Of a DNA stretch of 54,523 nt, positions 1-8,404 are shown one piece after another (within the stretch, counting starts at the first letter, position 1; each line of letters begins with the position of its first letter). The DNA is from Tardiphaga sp. (GTDB taxonomy: Bacteria > Pseudomonadota > Alphaproteobacteria > Rhizobiales > Xanthobacteraceae), in contig JASBVG010000056.1 of the NCBI GenBank assembly GCA_030147505.1, forward strand, positions 1 through 54,523, written 5' to 3'. Made by a program: the position numbers and the translations under genes. The notes under the pieces were generated by a model. That model was not told where the DNA came from. It worked only from the letters and a program-made list of their open reading frames with translations, and searched no databases.

Positions 1-1
1 G

Positions 2-673
2 ACGGCCGTGTGGCTGGTTGACAACACCGCGCTGACCTTCGACCAGGTCGCCGATTTCACCAAGATGCACGTGCTCGAAGTTCGCGCCATTGCCGACGGC
101 GACGCCGCCCAGGGCATCAAGGGCATGGACCCGATTTCGAATGGCCAGCTGACCCGCGACGAGATCGAAAGGGGCGAAAGCGATCCGAATTACCGCCTCA
201 AGCTCGAGGAGAGCAAGGTGGTGCTGCCCCCGGCTGCCAAGAAGAAGGGCCCGCGCTACACCCCGGTATCGCGCCGCCATGAGCGCCCGAGCGCCATCCT
301 CTGGCTGGTCCGCAACCATCCGGAACTCAAGGACGCCCAGATCATGCGTCTGGTCGGCACCACCAAGACCACCATCGCCTCGATCCGGGACCGCACCCAC
401 TGGAATGCGCAGACCCTGACCCCGATGGATCCGGTCACCCTCGGCCTGTGCTCGCAGATCGAACTCGACTTCGAAGTGCAGCGTGCCGCGAAGGAAAAGC
501 CGCTCGACCAGCAGGCGGCATATGGCGGCGCCACGCTGCTGCCGGCTTCGGAGACCACCCGCAAGGACGAGTACGAAGGCGCCGAGAAGAGCGACGACGA
601 TCTCAACGTGGATGCGGTGTTCGCCAAGCTGAAGGGCATCGGCGGCAAGAAGCAGGATGCCGACGAAGAATAA
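2..673 (+). CDS. trcR: TrcR-like DUF1013 cell-cycle regulator, 5' partial
   Basis: The frame is open from base 2 to the TAA at 671-673 and enters from outside the window, so 223 C-terminal residues are seen. It reads TAVWLVDNTALTFDQVADF at once, which matches the start region of the alphaproteobacterial DUF1013 family (TrcR in Caulobacter, a cell-cycle transcriptional regulator). Only about a dozen N-terminal residues should be missing. A helix-turn-helix-like stretch around residues 95-130 (LWLVRNHPELKDAQIMRLVG, then TKTTIASIRDRTHWN) is the likely DNA-binding part. The C-terminus is acidic and lysine-rich. The GTG at base 8 could be mistaken for a start, but the preceding Thr-Ala codons fit the family and no ribosome site is visible. 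A strong terminator follows, so this is probably the last gene of its unit. Family assignment is confident; the regulatory role is known from Caulobacter only. Confidence 0.85.
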   Translation, partial: TAVWLVDNTALTFDQVADFTKMHVLEVRAIADGDAAQGIKGMDPISNGQLTRDEIERGESDPNYRLKLEESKVVLPPAAKKKGPRYTPVSRRHERPSAILWLVRNHPELKDAQIMRLVGTTKTTIASIRDRTHWNAQTLTPMDPVTLGLCSQIELDFEVQRAAKEKPLDQQAAYGGATLLPASETTRKDEYEGAEKSDDDLNVDAVFAKLKGIGGKKQDADEE

Positions 674-706
674 GCGAATTCGTTAAGCGCTTTGCAAAGA
701 TCAAAA

Positions 707-733
707 GCGGGGCGAGCTATCGCCGCGTTTTTT
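707..733 (+). terminator. Rho-independent terminator after trcR
   Basis: A GC-rich stem (GCGGGGCGA against TCGCCGCG, one G-G mismatch, loop GCTA) is followed directly by six T at 728-733. It lies 33 bases after the trcR stop codon. This is the clearest intrinsic terminator of the left part of the window. Confidence 0.8.
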
Positions 734-758
734 GTTAGGTGCTGCGACGTGCTCTTGC

Positions 759-925
759 TTTTCCCTCCCCCAAGCGGTGAAGCCGCGCCGTGGGGAGGGT
801 GGTGAAAAGCGAGCGTCCAGCGAGCTTCGAGACGGGTGGGCGCTTCCCCAGGCGCCGACGTCACGGGGGCCCCACCCGGCGCTACGCGCCACCCTCCCCA
901 TTCGCTTCGCTCCGGGGAGGGAAAA
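759..925. repeat. Nested palindromic intergenic repeat, 167 bp
   Basis: The outer arms TTTTCCCTCCCC (759-770) and GGGGAGGGAAAA (914-925) are perfect inverted repeats. Inside them lies a second perfect 12-bp pair (791-802 with 889-900, TGGGGAGGGTGG / CCACCCTCCCCA), an 8-bp pair (833-840 with 871-878) and a small hairpin (774-777 with 783-786). No gene is seen here. The design resembles the dispersed intergenic repeats common in Bradyrhizobium-type genomes; copy number cannot be judged from one copy. Confidence 0.75.
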
Positions 926-951
926 CACACACCTCGGCGCGTCGCTTCAAG

Positions 952-1170
952 TCACGCCTTCTTCAAAAATTCCGTGCGCAGCACCAGGCCCTTCACCTTG
1001 TCGGTGCGGCCTTCGATTTCGCCTTCATTGTCGGTGAGGTGAATGTTCCTGATCACCGTGCCGCGCTTCAAGACCGTGGACGAGCCCTTCAGCTTCAGGT
1101 CCTTGATGATCGTGACGGTGTCGCCTTCGGCGAGCAACGCGCCGTTCGAATCCCTGACCTTGATATCCAT
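952..1170 (-). CDS. PhnA-domain protein (YjdM-like)
   Basis: This 72-residue protein begins MDIKVRDSNGALLAEGDTVT and matches the C-terminal PhnA domain, a small SH3-like barrel found in YjdM/PhnA proteins. In many alphaproteobacteria the domain stands alone without the N-terminal zinc ribbon, as here. The name alkylphosphonate uptake protein is historical; a role in phosphonate use is not established for these short forms and no phn genes are near. An upstream in-frame ATG at 1218 exists, but the start at 1170 has AAGGA at proper spacing and gives the usual family length. Its function is unknown. Confidence 0.8.
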   Translation of the reverse strand: MDIKVRDSNGALLAEGDTVTIIKDLKLKGSSTVLKRGTVIRNIHLTDNEGEIEGRTDKVKGLVLRTEFLKKA

Positions 1171-1323
1171 GACGTCCTTGAGTGGTGCATTGATGCGGGC
1201 ACACAGAACAGGATGCACGCTGAATCAACGGATTGCAGACAAAAGAGAAGCCGACATGCATCGGCACGTCTCCCATCCTGCACAGCTTCGCTGTGCTTGG
1301 GGAAGAGGGAAGAAAAGAACTCT

Positions 1324-1590
1324 TTACGGCCGGCCGGGATTGTTCAGCATGTATTCGCCGAGATCGCGCTGCTTGCGATCGGCGCGGGCAATGGCATTGC
1401 TGCGCTGGACGTCGCGGTCCTTGCGGCAGGCCGAATATTGCGGCGAACCGACCGCAACGCCATTGGCGCGGCAGATCGCATCGTCATCGTCGCCGAGGCT
1501 CGAGATCGGCACATCGGTACGGCGTGCACAGGCGCCCAGCAACGTCGCAGCAAGCGTCAGGGCAATGAGGGATATCGGGGCGAGGCGCAT
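1324..1590 (-). CDS. Small secreted lipoprotein, unknown function
   Basis: An 88-residue protein with a signal sequence (MRLAPISLIALTLAATLL) and a lipobox LLGAC, so lipidation on Cys21 and anchoring in a membrane are expected. The mature part is hydrophilic and contains three Cys in total, including the pair near DDAICRAN and YSACRKDR, which could form a disulfide. AGGA lies eight bases before the ATG. It sits just downstream of the propionyl-CoA synthetase on the same strand, with 63 bases between them. Short Cys-containing lipoproteins of this kind occur in Bradyrhizobium relatives; I recognise no specific function. Confidence 0.7.
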   Translation of the reverse strand: MRLAPISLIALTLAATLLGACARRTDVPISSLGDDDDAICRANGVAVGSPQYSACRKDRDVQRSNAIARADRKQRDLGEYMLNNPGRP

Positions 1591-1653
1591 GCGGGAATCC
1601 TGTGGGCAGTGTGGCGCCGTGTTTAGCGCGAAATACGGGGATTGTAAGGTGCC

Positions 1654-3564
1654 TCACAGCCTCCCCTTCAACGCAGCCCCGATTTCGTCCAGCGACTTCG
1701 GATCCTCGATCGTGGCCGGCATGGTCCAGGTCTCGCCATCGGCGATCTTCTTGATGGTGCCGCGCAGGATTTTGCCGGAGCGCGTCTTGGGCAGACGCGT
1801 CACGGCGATGGCCAGCTTGAACGCAGCGACGGGGCCGAGCTTGTCGCGCACCAATGCGACGACCTCCCTCTCGATCTCGGCATTGGAGCACGTGACACCG
1901 GCCTTGAGCACCAGAAATCCGCAGGGCACCTCGCCCTTGATATCGTCCTTGATCCCCAGCACGGCGCATTCGGCGACATCGGGATGCGAGGCCAGGATCT
2001 CCTCCATGCCGCCGGTGGAGAGCCGATGGCCGGCGACATTGATGATGTCGTCGGTGCGGCCCATCACATAGACATAGCCGTCTTCATCGAGATAGCCCGC
2101 ATCGGAGGTTTTATAGTAGCCGGGGAATTCGTTGAAATAAGCTTCGTTGCAGCGCTCGTCCTGCTCCCACAGCGTGGGCAGGCAGGCCGGCGGCATCGGC
2201 AGCCTGATGACGATGGAGCCCATGGTGCCCGCGGGCACGGGCTTTGCCGCCTCGTCGACCACCTCGATCTTGTAACCGGGCATCGGCACCGTGGGCGAGC
2301 CGTGCTTGACCGGCAGCATACCGAGGCCGACCGGATTGCCGGCGATGCACCAGCCGGTCTCGGTCTGCCACCAGTGATCGATCACAGGCACCTTCAATTG
2401 CCGCTCGGCCCATTCCACCGTCGGCGGATCGGCGCGTTCGCCGGCCAGGAACAATGTACGGAAGTTCGAGAGATCGTATTTGCGGATGAAGTTGCCATCC
2501 GGATCGTCCTTGCGGATGGCGCGGAAGGCGGTCGGCGCGGTGAAGAAGGCGACGGCCTTGTGTTCGGAAATCACACGCCAGAAGGCACCGGCATCGGGCG
2601 TGCCCACCGGCTTGCCTTCATACATGATCGAGGTCGCGCCATGCAGCAGCGGCGCGTAGACGATATAACTGTGGCCCACCACCCAGCCGATATCGGAGCC
2701 GCACCACCAGACCTCGCCGGGCTTCACGCCGTAGAGATTTTCCATCGACCAGGCGAGCGCAACGGCATGGCCGCCATTGTCGCGCACCACGCCCTTCGGC
2801 TTTCCGGTGGTACCTGACGTATAGAGGACATAGAGCGGATCGGTCGCCAGCACCGGGACGCAGTCGGCGGATTTGTTCGTCGCAATCGCCTCATTGCGCA
2901 ATTCAGCCCAGTCATGATCACGGCCCTCGAGCAGATCGCAGCCCTGTTGCGGACGCTGCAGGATGATGCACGCATCCGGTTTCAGGTTGGCCAGCGCAAT
3001 CGCCTCGTCGAGCAGCGGCTTGTATTGCACGATACGGCCGGGCTCGATCCCGCAGCTTGCGGACAGAATCAGCTTCGGACGCGCGTCGTCGATCCGCGTC
3101 GCCAGCTCTTTCGCCGCGAAGCCGCCGAACACCACCGAATGCACCGCGCCAATACGCGCGCAGGCGAGCATGGCGACCACGGCCTCCGGTATCATCGGCA
3201 TATAGAGGATCACACGGTCGCCCTTGCCGATACCGAAATCCTGCAGGACGGCGGCGAGCGCCTGGGTCTCGCGCAGCAGCTCGGCATAGGTGAATGTCGT
3301 GACCGTCCCCGTCAGCGGCGAGTCGTGGATCAGCGCAACCTGATCGGCGCGGCCACCGGCGACATGACGGTCGAGCGCGTTGTAGCAGGTGTTGAGGACA
3401 CCGCCGGCAAACCAGCGGCCATACAGGCCCATGGACGGATCGAACACCTTCTTGGGAGGCTCGATCCAGTCGATCGCCCTGGCGACCTCGCCCCAGAATC
3501 CCTCTGGATCGGCGAGCGAGCGCGCATGGGTTTCATGATAGTGGCTGGATGTGCTGGTCGTCAT
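1654..3564 (-). CDS. prpE: Propionyl-CoA synthetase (propionate-CoA ligase)
   Basis: A 636-residue ANL-superfamily enzyme that activates propionate (or acetate) to the acyl-CoA through an acyl-adenylate. It has the N-terminal ACAS_N region (residues ~15-75, PEGFWGEVARAIDWIEPP), the P-loop YTSGTTGKPKGVVRDNGGHA (the RDNGGHA continuation is typical of PrpE rather than Acs), the DHWWQTETGW motif and the C-terminal lysine motif PKTRSGKILRG, whose Lys is the usual acetylation-controlled catalytic residue. GGGAGAG precedes the ATG at good spacing. It is the third gene of a leftward run after a TAXI binding protein and a TPR protein, 66 bases from the latter, which suggests that the transported solute might be a short-chain acid. 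Substrate preference is inferred from motifs. Confidence 0.88.
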   Translation of the reverse strand: MTTSTSSHYHETHARSLADPEGFWGEVARAIDWIEPPKKVFDPSMGLYGRWFAGGVLNTCYNALDRHVAGGRADQVALIHDSPLTGTVTTFTYAELLRETQALAAVLQDFGIGKGDRVILYMPMIPEAVVAMLACARIGAVHSVVFGGFAAKELATRIDDARPKLILSASCGIEPGRIVQYKPLLDEAIALANLKPDACIILQRPQQGCDLLEGRDHDWAELRNEAIATNKSADCVPVLATDPLYVLYTSGTTGKPKGVVRDNGGHAVALAWSMENLYGVKPGEVWWCGSDIGWVVGHSYIVYAPLLHGATSIMYEGKPVGTPDAGAFWRVISEHKAVAFFTAPTAFRAIRKDDPDGNFIRKYDLSNFRTLFLAGERADPPTVEWAERQLKVPVIDHWWQTETGWCIAGNPVGLGMLPVKHGSPTVPMPGYKIEVVDEAAKPVPAGTMGSIVIRLPMPPACLPTLWEQDERCNEAYFNEFPGYYKTSDAGYLDEDGYVYVMGRTDDIINVAGHRLSTGGMEEILASHPDVAECAVLGIKDDIKGEVPCGFLVLKAGVTCSNAEIEREVVALVRDKLGPVAAFKLAIAVTRLPKTRSGKILRGTIKKIADGETWTMPATIEDPKSLDEIGAALKGRL

Positions 3565-3630
3565 GACGTCTCTCCCGTCCCCGGCATCGATGCCGAGGTT
3601 ATTGATTTCTGATTGTCACGGGACAACAGG

Positions 3631-4143
3631 TTATTTCAAGGGCGCTTTTGGTTGTGGCTGCACCGACATCTTCGCGCCCAGGCGCTCGATCTCCTGCGCC
3701 AGCGTCTTGTAATTGGCGCGCGCCGCCTCGTTCTGCGGATCGATCTTCATCGCCGCACCGAAATCCCGGATAGCGCGCGGGCGATCACCTTTTTTACGCC
3801 ACAGCTCGCCGCGCGCATTGAGGAGATCGGGGCGCGACAGATCGATCTTCAGGGCGGCGTCGTAGTCAGCGATGGCAGGATCAATCTGATCCTTGCGGGC
3901 ATATGCAGCGGCACGCGCGCTGGTGGCCTTCAGGCGATCGGCGGTCGCCACCTTCTCATTGCTGATGAGGTTACCGCAAATGGCAATGATCCTGTCGTCA
4001 TCGGCGGCGGCGATGGCGGCAAAGCATGGCGCGGTATCCACCTTCGGCAGCGGCGGCGTCTCGGGATCGGTATCGACGGCCGCGTACGCGCTGCACGCAC
4101 CGAACAGACAAACGACGACGAGGAGATGGATCGGCAGACGCAT
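3631..4143 (-). CDS. Secreted TPR-repeat protein
   Basis: 170 residues with a signal sequence ending at AYA-AVD, hence probably periplasmic. Two tetratricopeptide units are recognisable at the C-terminal half (RAAAYARKDQIDPAIADYDA and NARGELWRKKGDRPRAIRDF, each followed by ALKID/AMKID and P), a fold used for protein-protein contact. Two Cys (CFAAIAAADDDRIIAIC) lie in the mature N-terminal part. Its ATG overlaps the TAA of the upstream TAXI binding-protein gene by one base (TAATG), so translation is probably coupled. That coupling suggests a part in TAXI-TRAP uptake, but no TPR partner of TAXI proteins is known to me. Confidence 0.75.
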   Translation of the reverse strand: MRLPIHLLVVVCLFGACSAYAAVDTDPETPPLPKVDTAPCFAAIAAADDDRIIAICGNLISNEKVATADRLKATSARAAAYARKDQIDPAIADYDAALKIDLSRPDLLNARGELWRKKGDRPRAIRDFGAAMKIDPQNEAARANYKTLAQEIERLGAKMSVQPQPKAPLK

Positions 4144-5102
4144 TACTTGATCAGGCCCTTCTCACGATAATATTTCAACGCGCCGGGGTGCAGCGGCACC
4201 GGACTGCGGCTCATCGCCGTGGCAATTTTGATCTCATGGCCCGCGCGATGCGCGATGGCGAGCTCATCGACGGCATCGAACAGGCGCTTCGTCATCTGGT
4301 AGACCAGTTCATCGCTCACGGATGTGCTCGTCACCAGATAGTTCATCACCGACGCGGTCGATACGGGTGTCGGCTGGCCGCGATAGGTGTCCGCGGGAAT
4401 CGTCGCCGGACGGAATGGCGCACCGAGTTTCTTAACCACTGACAACGGCACCGGTACCAGCACCGTATCGCTGTTGTCCGTCAGTTCCTTGATCGATGTC
4501 ACGCCAAGGCCGGCCGATTGCAGCGATGCGTCGAGTTCATTTTTCAGCATGCGCTGGGTGGATTCGGCGAAAGGGATGGTCTCGACCTTGCCCAGCGACT
4601 TCAAACTCATGCCTACGGCGGAGAAAATAGCCCGGGCATTGAGTTCGGTTCCCGACTTTGCAGCACCGACGGCCAGACTCCTGCCTTTCAGATCTGCGAG
4701 CGTCCGCACCCTGCTGGCCTTGGTCACAACGAGCTGGATGTAGTTCGGATAAAGCGCACCGATCACGCGCAGACGATCGAGCCTGCCGGCGAAACCGGCA
4801 TCGTCTCGCCCCTGCCATGCGGCCATCAAGGCATCGCCCAACGCGAAAGCGACCTGCCCTGTGCCTTGCTGCAGCCGCGTCAGGTTCTCCACCGAACCAT
4901 CGGTTGTTTCCACCAGCACCTTCGCGCCGGGAATATCCGCATAGACCATCGCGATGGTCACGCCGAGCGGATAATAGACGCCTGAACTGCCGCCGGTGAG
5001 CACGGCAATGGGCTCGGCCCTTGCCGTGGCCGTCCACAGGACGAACATGCTCGCAAACACTGCAATGCAGCGTTGCCTCGTTGTCATTCGATGGTCGATC
5101 AT
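4143..5102 (-). CDS. TAXI-family TRAP transporter binding protein (first copy)
   Basis: A periplasmic solute receptor of the TAXI (TRAP-associated extracytoplasmic immunogenic) family, about 319 residues. It has a signal sequence (RQRCIAVFASMFVLWTATARA) and the family opening EPIAVLTGGSSGVYYPLGV, followed by GSVENLTRLQQGTGQVAFAL and the C-terminal LHPGALKYYREKGLIK. The start is uncertain: ATG at 5102 or 5087 both precede the signal core, and neither has a strong ribosome site; a longer frame opens at 5180. It is divergent from the permease operon starting at 5306, so the shared gap 5103-5305 must hold both promoters. It is clearly less similar to the two tandem copies at 7410 and 8405 than those are to each other. 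The ligand is unknown. Confidence 0.85.
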   Translation of the reverse strand: MIDHRMTTRQRCIAVFASMFVLWTATARAEPIAVLTGGSSGVYYPLGVTIAMVYADIPGAKVLVETTDGSVENLTRLQQGTGQVAFALGDALMAAWQGRDDAGFAGRLDRLRVIGALYPNYIQLVVTKASRVRTLADLKGRSLAVGAAKSGTELNARAIFSAVGMSLKSLGKVETIPFAESTQRMLKNELDASLQSAGLGVTSIKELTDNSDTVLVPVPLSVVKKLGAPFRPATIPADTYRGQPTPVSTASVMNYLVTSTSVSDELVYQMTKRLFDAVDELAIAHRAGHEIKIATAMSRSPVPLHPGALKYYREKGLIK

Positions 5103-5305
5103 CGCCCAGAAGGTGGACTGGGCACCGCAGTTGGTCAATCCGGGCTCTCGACCCCGCTCCGCTTGCGGCGATAGAGGCAAACACGCGCGACGAAAGTTTC
5201 AACGCCAAGCTCTTGCGCCTGCCGGCCAAACCGGCATGAATGCGCCGCACTAAGACTAATAAGGCCGGCAAATCCGGCTCGCGGGAAAATCCCGAGGGAA
5301 GAGAC

Positions 5306-7336
5306 ATGGCTGACGACAAAGCGCACGCGACCGATGGTACCAAAATCGTCGAGACGGAGGCTGTCTCCGACGAGACCATGCAGAAGGTCGAGGAGCTGAT
5401 CGAAGCCGAAGAAGGTGCCACGAACCGTTTGCTGGGCTGGGCCGGCACCATTTCCACAGGCATCGCCGTGGTGATGAGCCTGTTCCACCTCTATGCGGCC
5501 TATGCGATCGTGCCGACGCAGGAGCTGCGCTACATCCATGTCGCCTTCACGCTGATCCTCGCCTTCCTGCTTTTCCCCCTCGCCAAGCGATTCCGCGACC
5601 GCGTGCGCTGGTGGGACATCGTGCCCGGTATCGTCGCCATTGCCACCATCGTCTATGCGCTGTGGGGCGGCGAGGATTTCACCGATCGCGCCACCGTCCC
5701 CGACCGGATGGATGTGATCGTCGGCGTCGTCTTCATCGTGCTGCTGCTGGAAGCAACGCGACGCACCACCGGCTGGATCATGCCCGTGGTGTCGATCTTC
5801 TTCATCGCCTACGCCATGCTCGGCCCGCATCTGCCGGCGCCGTGGACCCATCGCGGCTATGATCTGCCGCGCCTGGTCGGCCACCTCTTCATCACGCTGG
5901 AAGGCATCTTCGGCGTTGCCGTGGACGTCTCCGCAACGCTCATCATCCTGTTCACGATCTTCGGCGCCTTCCTCGCGCAATCCGGCGCCGGAAAGTTCTT
6001 CATCGACTTCTCGCTGGCGTTGATGGGCAACAAGCCCAATGCCGCCGGTCGCACCGTGGTGCTGTCATCCTTCCTGCTCGGCGGCCCCTCAGGCTCCGGC
6101 GTTGCGACCACGGTGATGATTGGCACCGTCGCCGCACCGATGCTGAAGAAGGCGGGTTTCGAGAAGAATGCCGCCGGCGGCCTGCTCGCCGCAGGTGGTC
6201 TCGGCGCCATCCTCTCGCCGCCGGTGCTCGGCGCTGCGGCATTCCTGATCGCTGAATTCCTCAAGATCAGCTATCTCGACGTGATCTGGATGGCGACCAT
6301 CCCGACCGTCCTCTACTACCTGTCATTGCTGATCATGGTGGAGATCGACGCCAAGCGCTTTGGCGCAAAGAACGTCAATATCACGCCCGAGCTCGGTCTC
6401 GGCACCATGACCAGGCGCTACGGCTTCCACTTCATCTCGCTGCTCGCCGTCGTCGTCTTCATGGTGATCGGCTTCTCGCCGGCATTGTCGGTCTTTTATG
6501 CGATCGTGGTGACCTTTGCGCTCAGCTTCCTGCGCAAGGACACCGCCCTGATGCCGAAGAAGCTGGTGAAGGCGCTGGCGGACGGCTCGATCGGCGCGCT
6601 CAATGCCGCTACGACCTGCGCCTGCGCCGGCATCGTGGTCGGCGTCGTCACGCTGACGGGGCTCGGCCTGAAGTTCTCGTCGATCGTCATCGCCTATGCC
6701 GGCGGCAGCCTGCTGCTGACGGCACTTTATACCGCGCTGATCGTCTGGATCATCGGTCTCGCCGTGCCGGTGACCGCGTCCTACATCATCTGCGCCGTCA
6801 TCGCCGCACCTGCGCTGATCAAGCTCGGCGTGCCCGACTACGCCGCACACATGTTCATCTTCTATTACGCCGTGCTGTCGGAAGTGTCGCCGCCGACCGC
6901 GCTGTCCCCCTTCGCAGCGGCTGCGATCACCGGCGGCGACCCCTACCGCACCACGCTGCAATCTTGGAAATATACGCTGCCGGCCTTCCTTGTGCCGTTC
7001 GTGTTCGTCTGCGACCCGCAGGGCGTCGGCCTCCTGCTGTCCATCCCGAAGGGCGGCTCGTGGGTGGATATCCTCGAGATCACCTTCAAGACCACCTGCG
7101 GCCTGCTCGCCCTTGCCGCCGTCGCGCAGAACTGGGGTCTGCGACAAAATACGCCGATCGAGCGTGGGCTGCTTCTGCTATCCGGTTTGCTGCTGGTGTT
7201 TCCGAGCCTGATCGAGGCGATCATCGAGGCGATGATCGGCCGCGACATCAGCTACACATTCCTGCCGGGCCTGATCATCGGCTTCGGCGTTCTGCTTTGG
7301 CAGGCGCGCACCCGCGCTCAGCCGGTTACTGCGTAG
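5306..7336 (+). CDS. TRAP transporter fused permease, TAXI class
   Basis: A 676-residue integral membrane protein in which the small (DctQ) and large (DctM) TRAP subunits are fused, as is usual for TAXI systems. The N-terminus is hydrophilic and acidic (MADDKAHATDGT to EELIEAEEGA), followed by many hydrophobic segments through to the end. The conserved DctM signature region GGPSGSGVATTVMIGTVAAP and the late segment FYYAVLSEVSPPTALSPFAA are both present. Transport should be driven by a sodium or proton gradient using a periplasmic TAXI receptor. A GAGGGAAGAG ribosome site sits before ATG 5306, which I prefer to the upstream in-frame ATG at 5240. Two receptor genes follow within 74 and 39 bases. 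Confidence 0.9.
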   Translation: MADDKAHATDGTKIVETEAVSDETMQKVEELIEAEEGATNRLLGWAGTISTGIAVVMSLFHLYAAYAIVPTQELRYIHVAFTLILAFLLFPLAKRFRDRVRWWDIVPGIVAIATIVYALWGGEDFTDRATVPDRMDVIVGVVFIVLLLEATRRTTGWIMPVVSIFFIAYAMLGPHLPAPWTHRGYDLPRLVGHLFITLEGIFGVAVDVSATLIILFTIFGAFLAQSGAGKFFIDFSLALMGNKPNAAGRTVVLSSFLLGGPSGSGVATTVMIGTVAAPMLKKAGFEKNAAGGLLAAGGLGAILSPPVLGAAAFLIAEFLKISYLDVIWMATIPTVLYYLSLLIMVEIDAKRFGAKNVNITPELGLGTMTRRYGFHFISLLAVVVFMVIGFSPALSVFYAIVVTFALSFLRKDTALMPKKLVKALADGSIGALNAATTCACAGIVVGVVTLTGLGLKFSSIVIAYAGGSLLLTALYTALIVWIIGLAVPVTASYIICAVIAAPALIKLGVPDYAAHMFIFYYAVLSEVSPPTALSPFAAAAITGGDPYRTTLQSWKYTLPAFLVPFVFVCDPQGVGLLLSIPKGGSWVDILEITFKTTCGLLALAAVAQNWGLRQNTPIERGLLLLSGLLLVFPSLIEAIIEAMIGRDISYTFLPGLIIGFGVLLWQARTRAQPVTA

Positions 7337-7409
7337 GAGACGACGACAAGAAGAACAGAACAGCGGACGCAGCAGATAAGCTGCGCCGCCAACTTCAGGG
7401 AGTGAGACG

Positions 7410-8366
7410 ATGAAATGGACAGTTTTGGGCCTTGCCCTGTTCGGCATCGCCTGCGTGGCGGGCCCGGCAACGGCGCAGGACAAGACCATCGCGATTGCGA
7501 CCGGGGGCACCGGTGGCATCTTCTATCCGCTCGGCGGCGGCCTCGCGAACCTGCTCTCGAAGAAACTCTCCAACACACAGGCCACCGGCGAAGTCACCGG
7601 CGGCAGCGTCGATAACATCAAGCTGCTGGAGACCGGCCAGGCCGATCTCGGCTTCATGACCGGCGACGTCGCCTCCGATGCCATCAAGGGCGAGAACAAG
7701 TTCAAGAAGCCGGTGCCGCTGCGCACCATCGTCGCCGTCTATTCCAGCCCCGTGCATGTGGTGACCATCGCCGGCACCGGCATTGAGAAATTCGAGGACC
7801 TCAAGGGCAAGCGCATTTCCGGCGGTGCGCCGGGCAGCGCGTCTGAGGCGCAGACCTTCCGCCTCCTGGAAGCCGCTGGTCTCGACAAGGACAAGGACGT
7901 GAAGCGCGAACGGCTCTCGGTCGCGGAATCCGCAGCCGCGCTGAAGGACCGCAAGATCGATGCATTCTTCTGGGGCGGCGGCGTGCCGACCGCCGCCGTG
8001 GTCGATCTTGCCGCAACGCCGGGCGTGCATATCAAGCTGATCGAGATCGACCACCTGCTGGAGCCGATCGTGAAGAAATACGGCCAGATCTTCGCACCCA
8101 GCGTGATCAAGGCCGGCAGCTATCCGGGCCAGACCACCGACAGCAAGGGTTTTGCTGCCTGGAACCAGGTCATGGCCACCGACAAGATGTCGGACGAGAC
8201 GGCTTACGCCATCACCAAGGCGATCTTCGAGAACAAGGCAGATCTCGTCGCCGTGCACAAGGAAGCCGAGAACATCAATCTCGCCACGCAGACCCCTGCG
8301 CAATCACCGGCGCCGTATCATCCCGGCACGCTTAAATATCTCAAGGAAGTCGGCGTGGTGAAGTAA
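7410..8366 (+). CDS. TAXI-family TRAP binding protein (second copy)
   Basis: 318 residues, with signal peptide MKWTVLGLALFGIACVAGPATA cleaved before QDKT. The family motif TIAIATGGTGGIFYPLGGG opens the mature protein; GSVDNIKLLETGQADLGF and the C-terminal YHPGTLKYLKEVGVVK complete the TAXI signature. It presumably captures the solute in the periplasm and delivers it to the fused permease encoded just upstream. A GGGAGTGAG ribosome site is present. It shares long identical blocks (GTGIEKF, DLKGKR, LDKDKD, KRERL, GVPTAAV) with the next gene, so the pair is a tandem duplication that has diverged. Confidence 0.88.
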   Translation: MKWTVLGLALFGIACVAGPATAQDKTIAIATGGTGGIFYPLGGGLANLLSKKLSNTQATGEVTGGSVDNIKLLETGQADLGFMTGDVASDAIKGENKFKKPVPLRTIVAVYSSPVHVVTIAGTGIEKFEDLKGKRISGGAPGSASEAQTFRLLEAAGLDKDKDVKRERLSVAESAAALKDRKIDAFFWGGGVPTAAVVDLAATPGVHIKLIEIDHLLEPIVKKYGQIFAPSVIKAGSYPGQTTDSKGFAAWNQVMATDKMSDETAYAITKAIFENKADLVAVHKEAENINLATQTPAQSPAPYHPGTLKYLKEVGVVK

Positions 8367-8404
8367 TCATTGCGCCATCACCATCACTGGAGGGAGAGAA
8401 GTCC

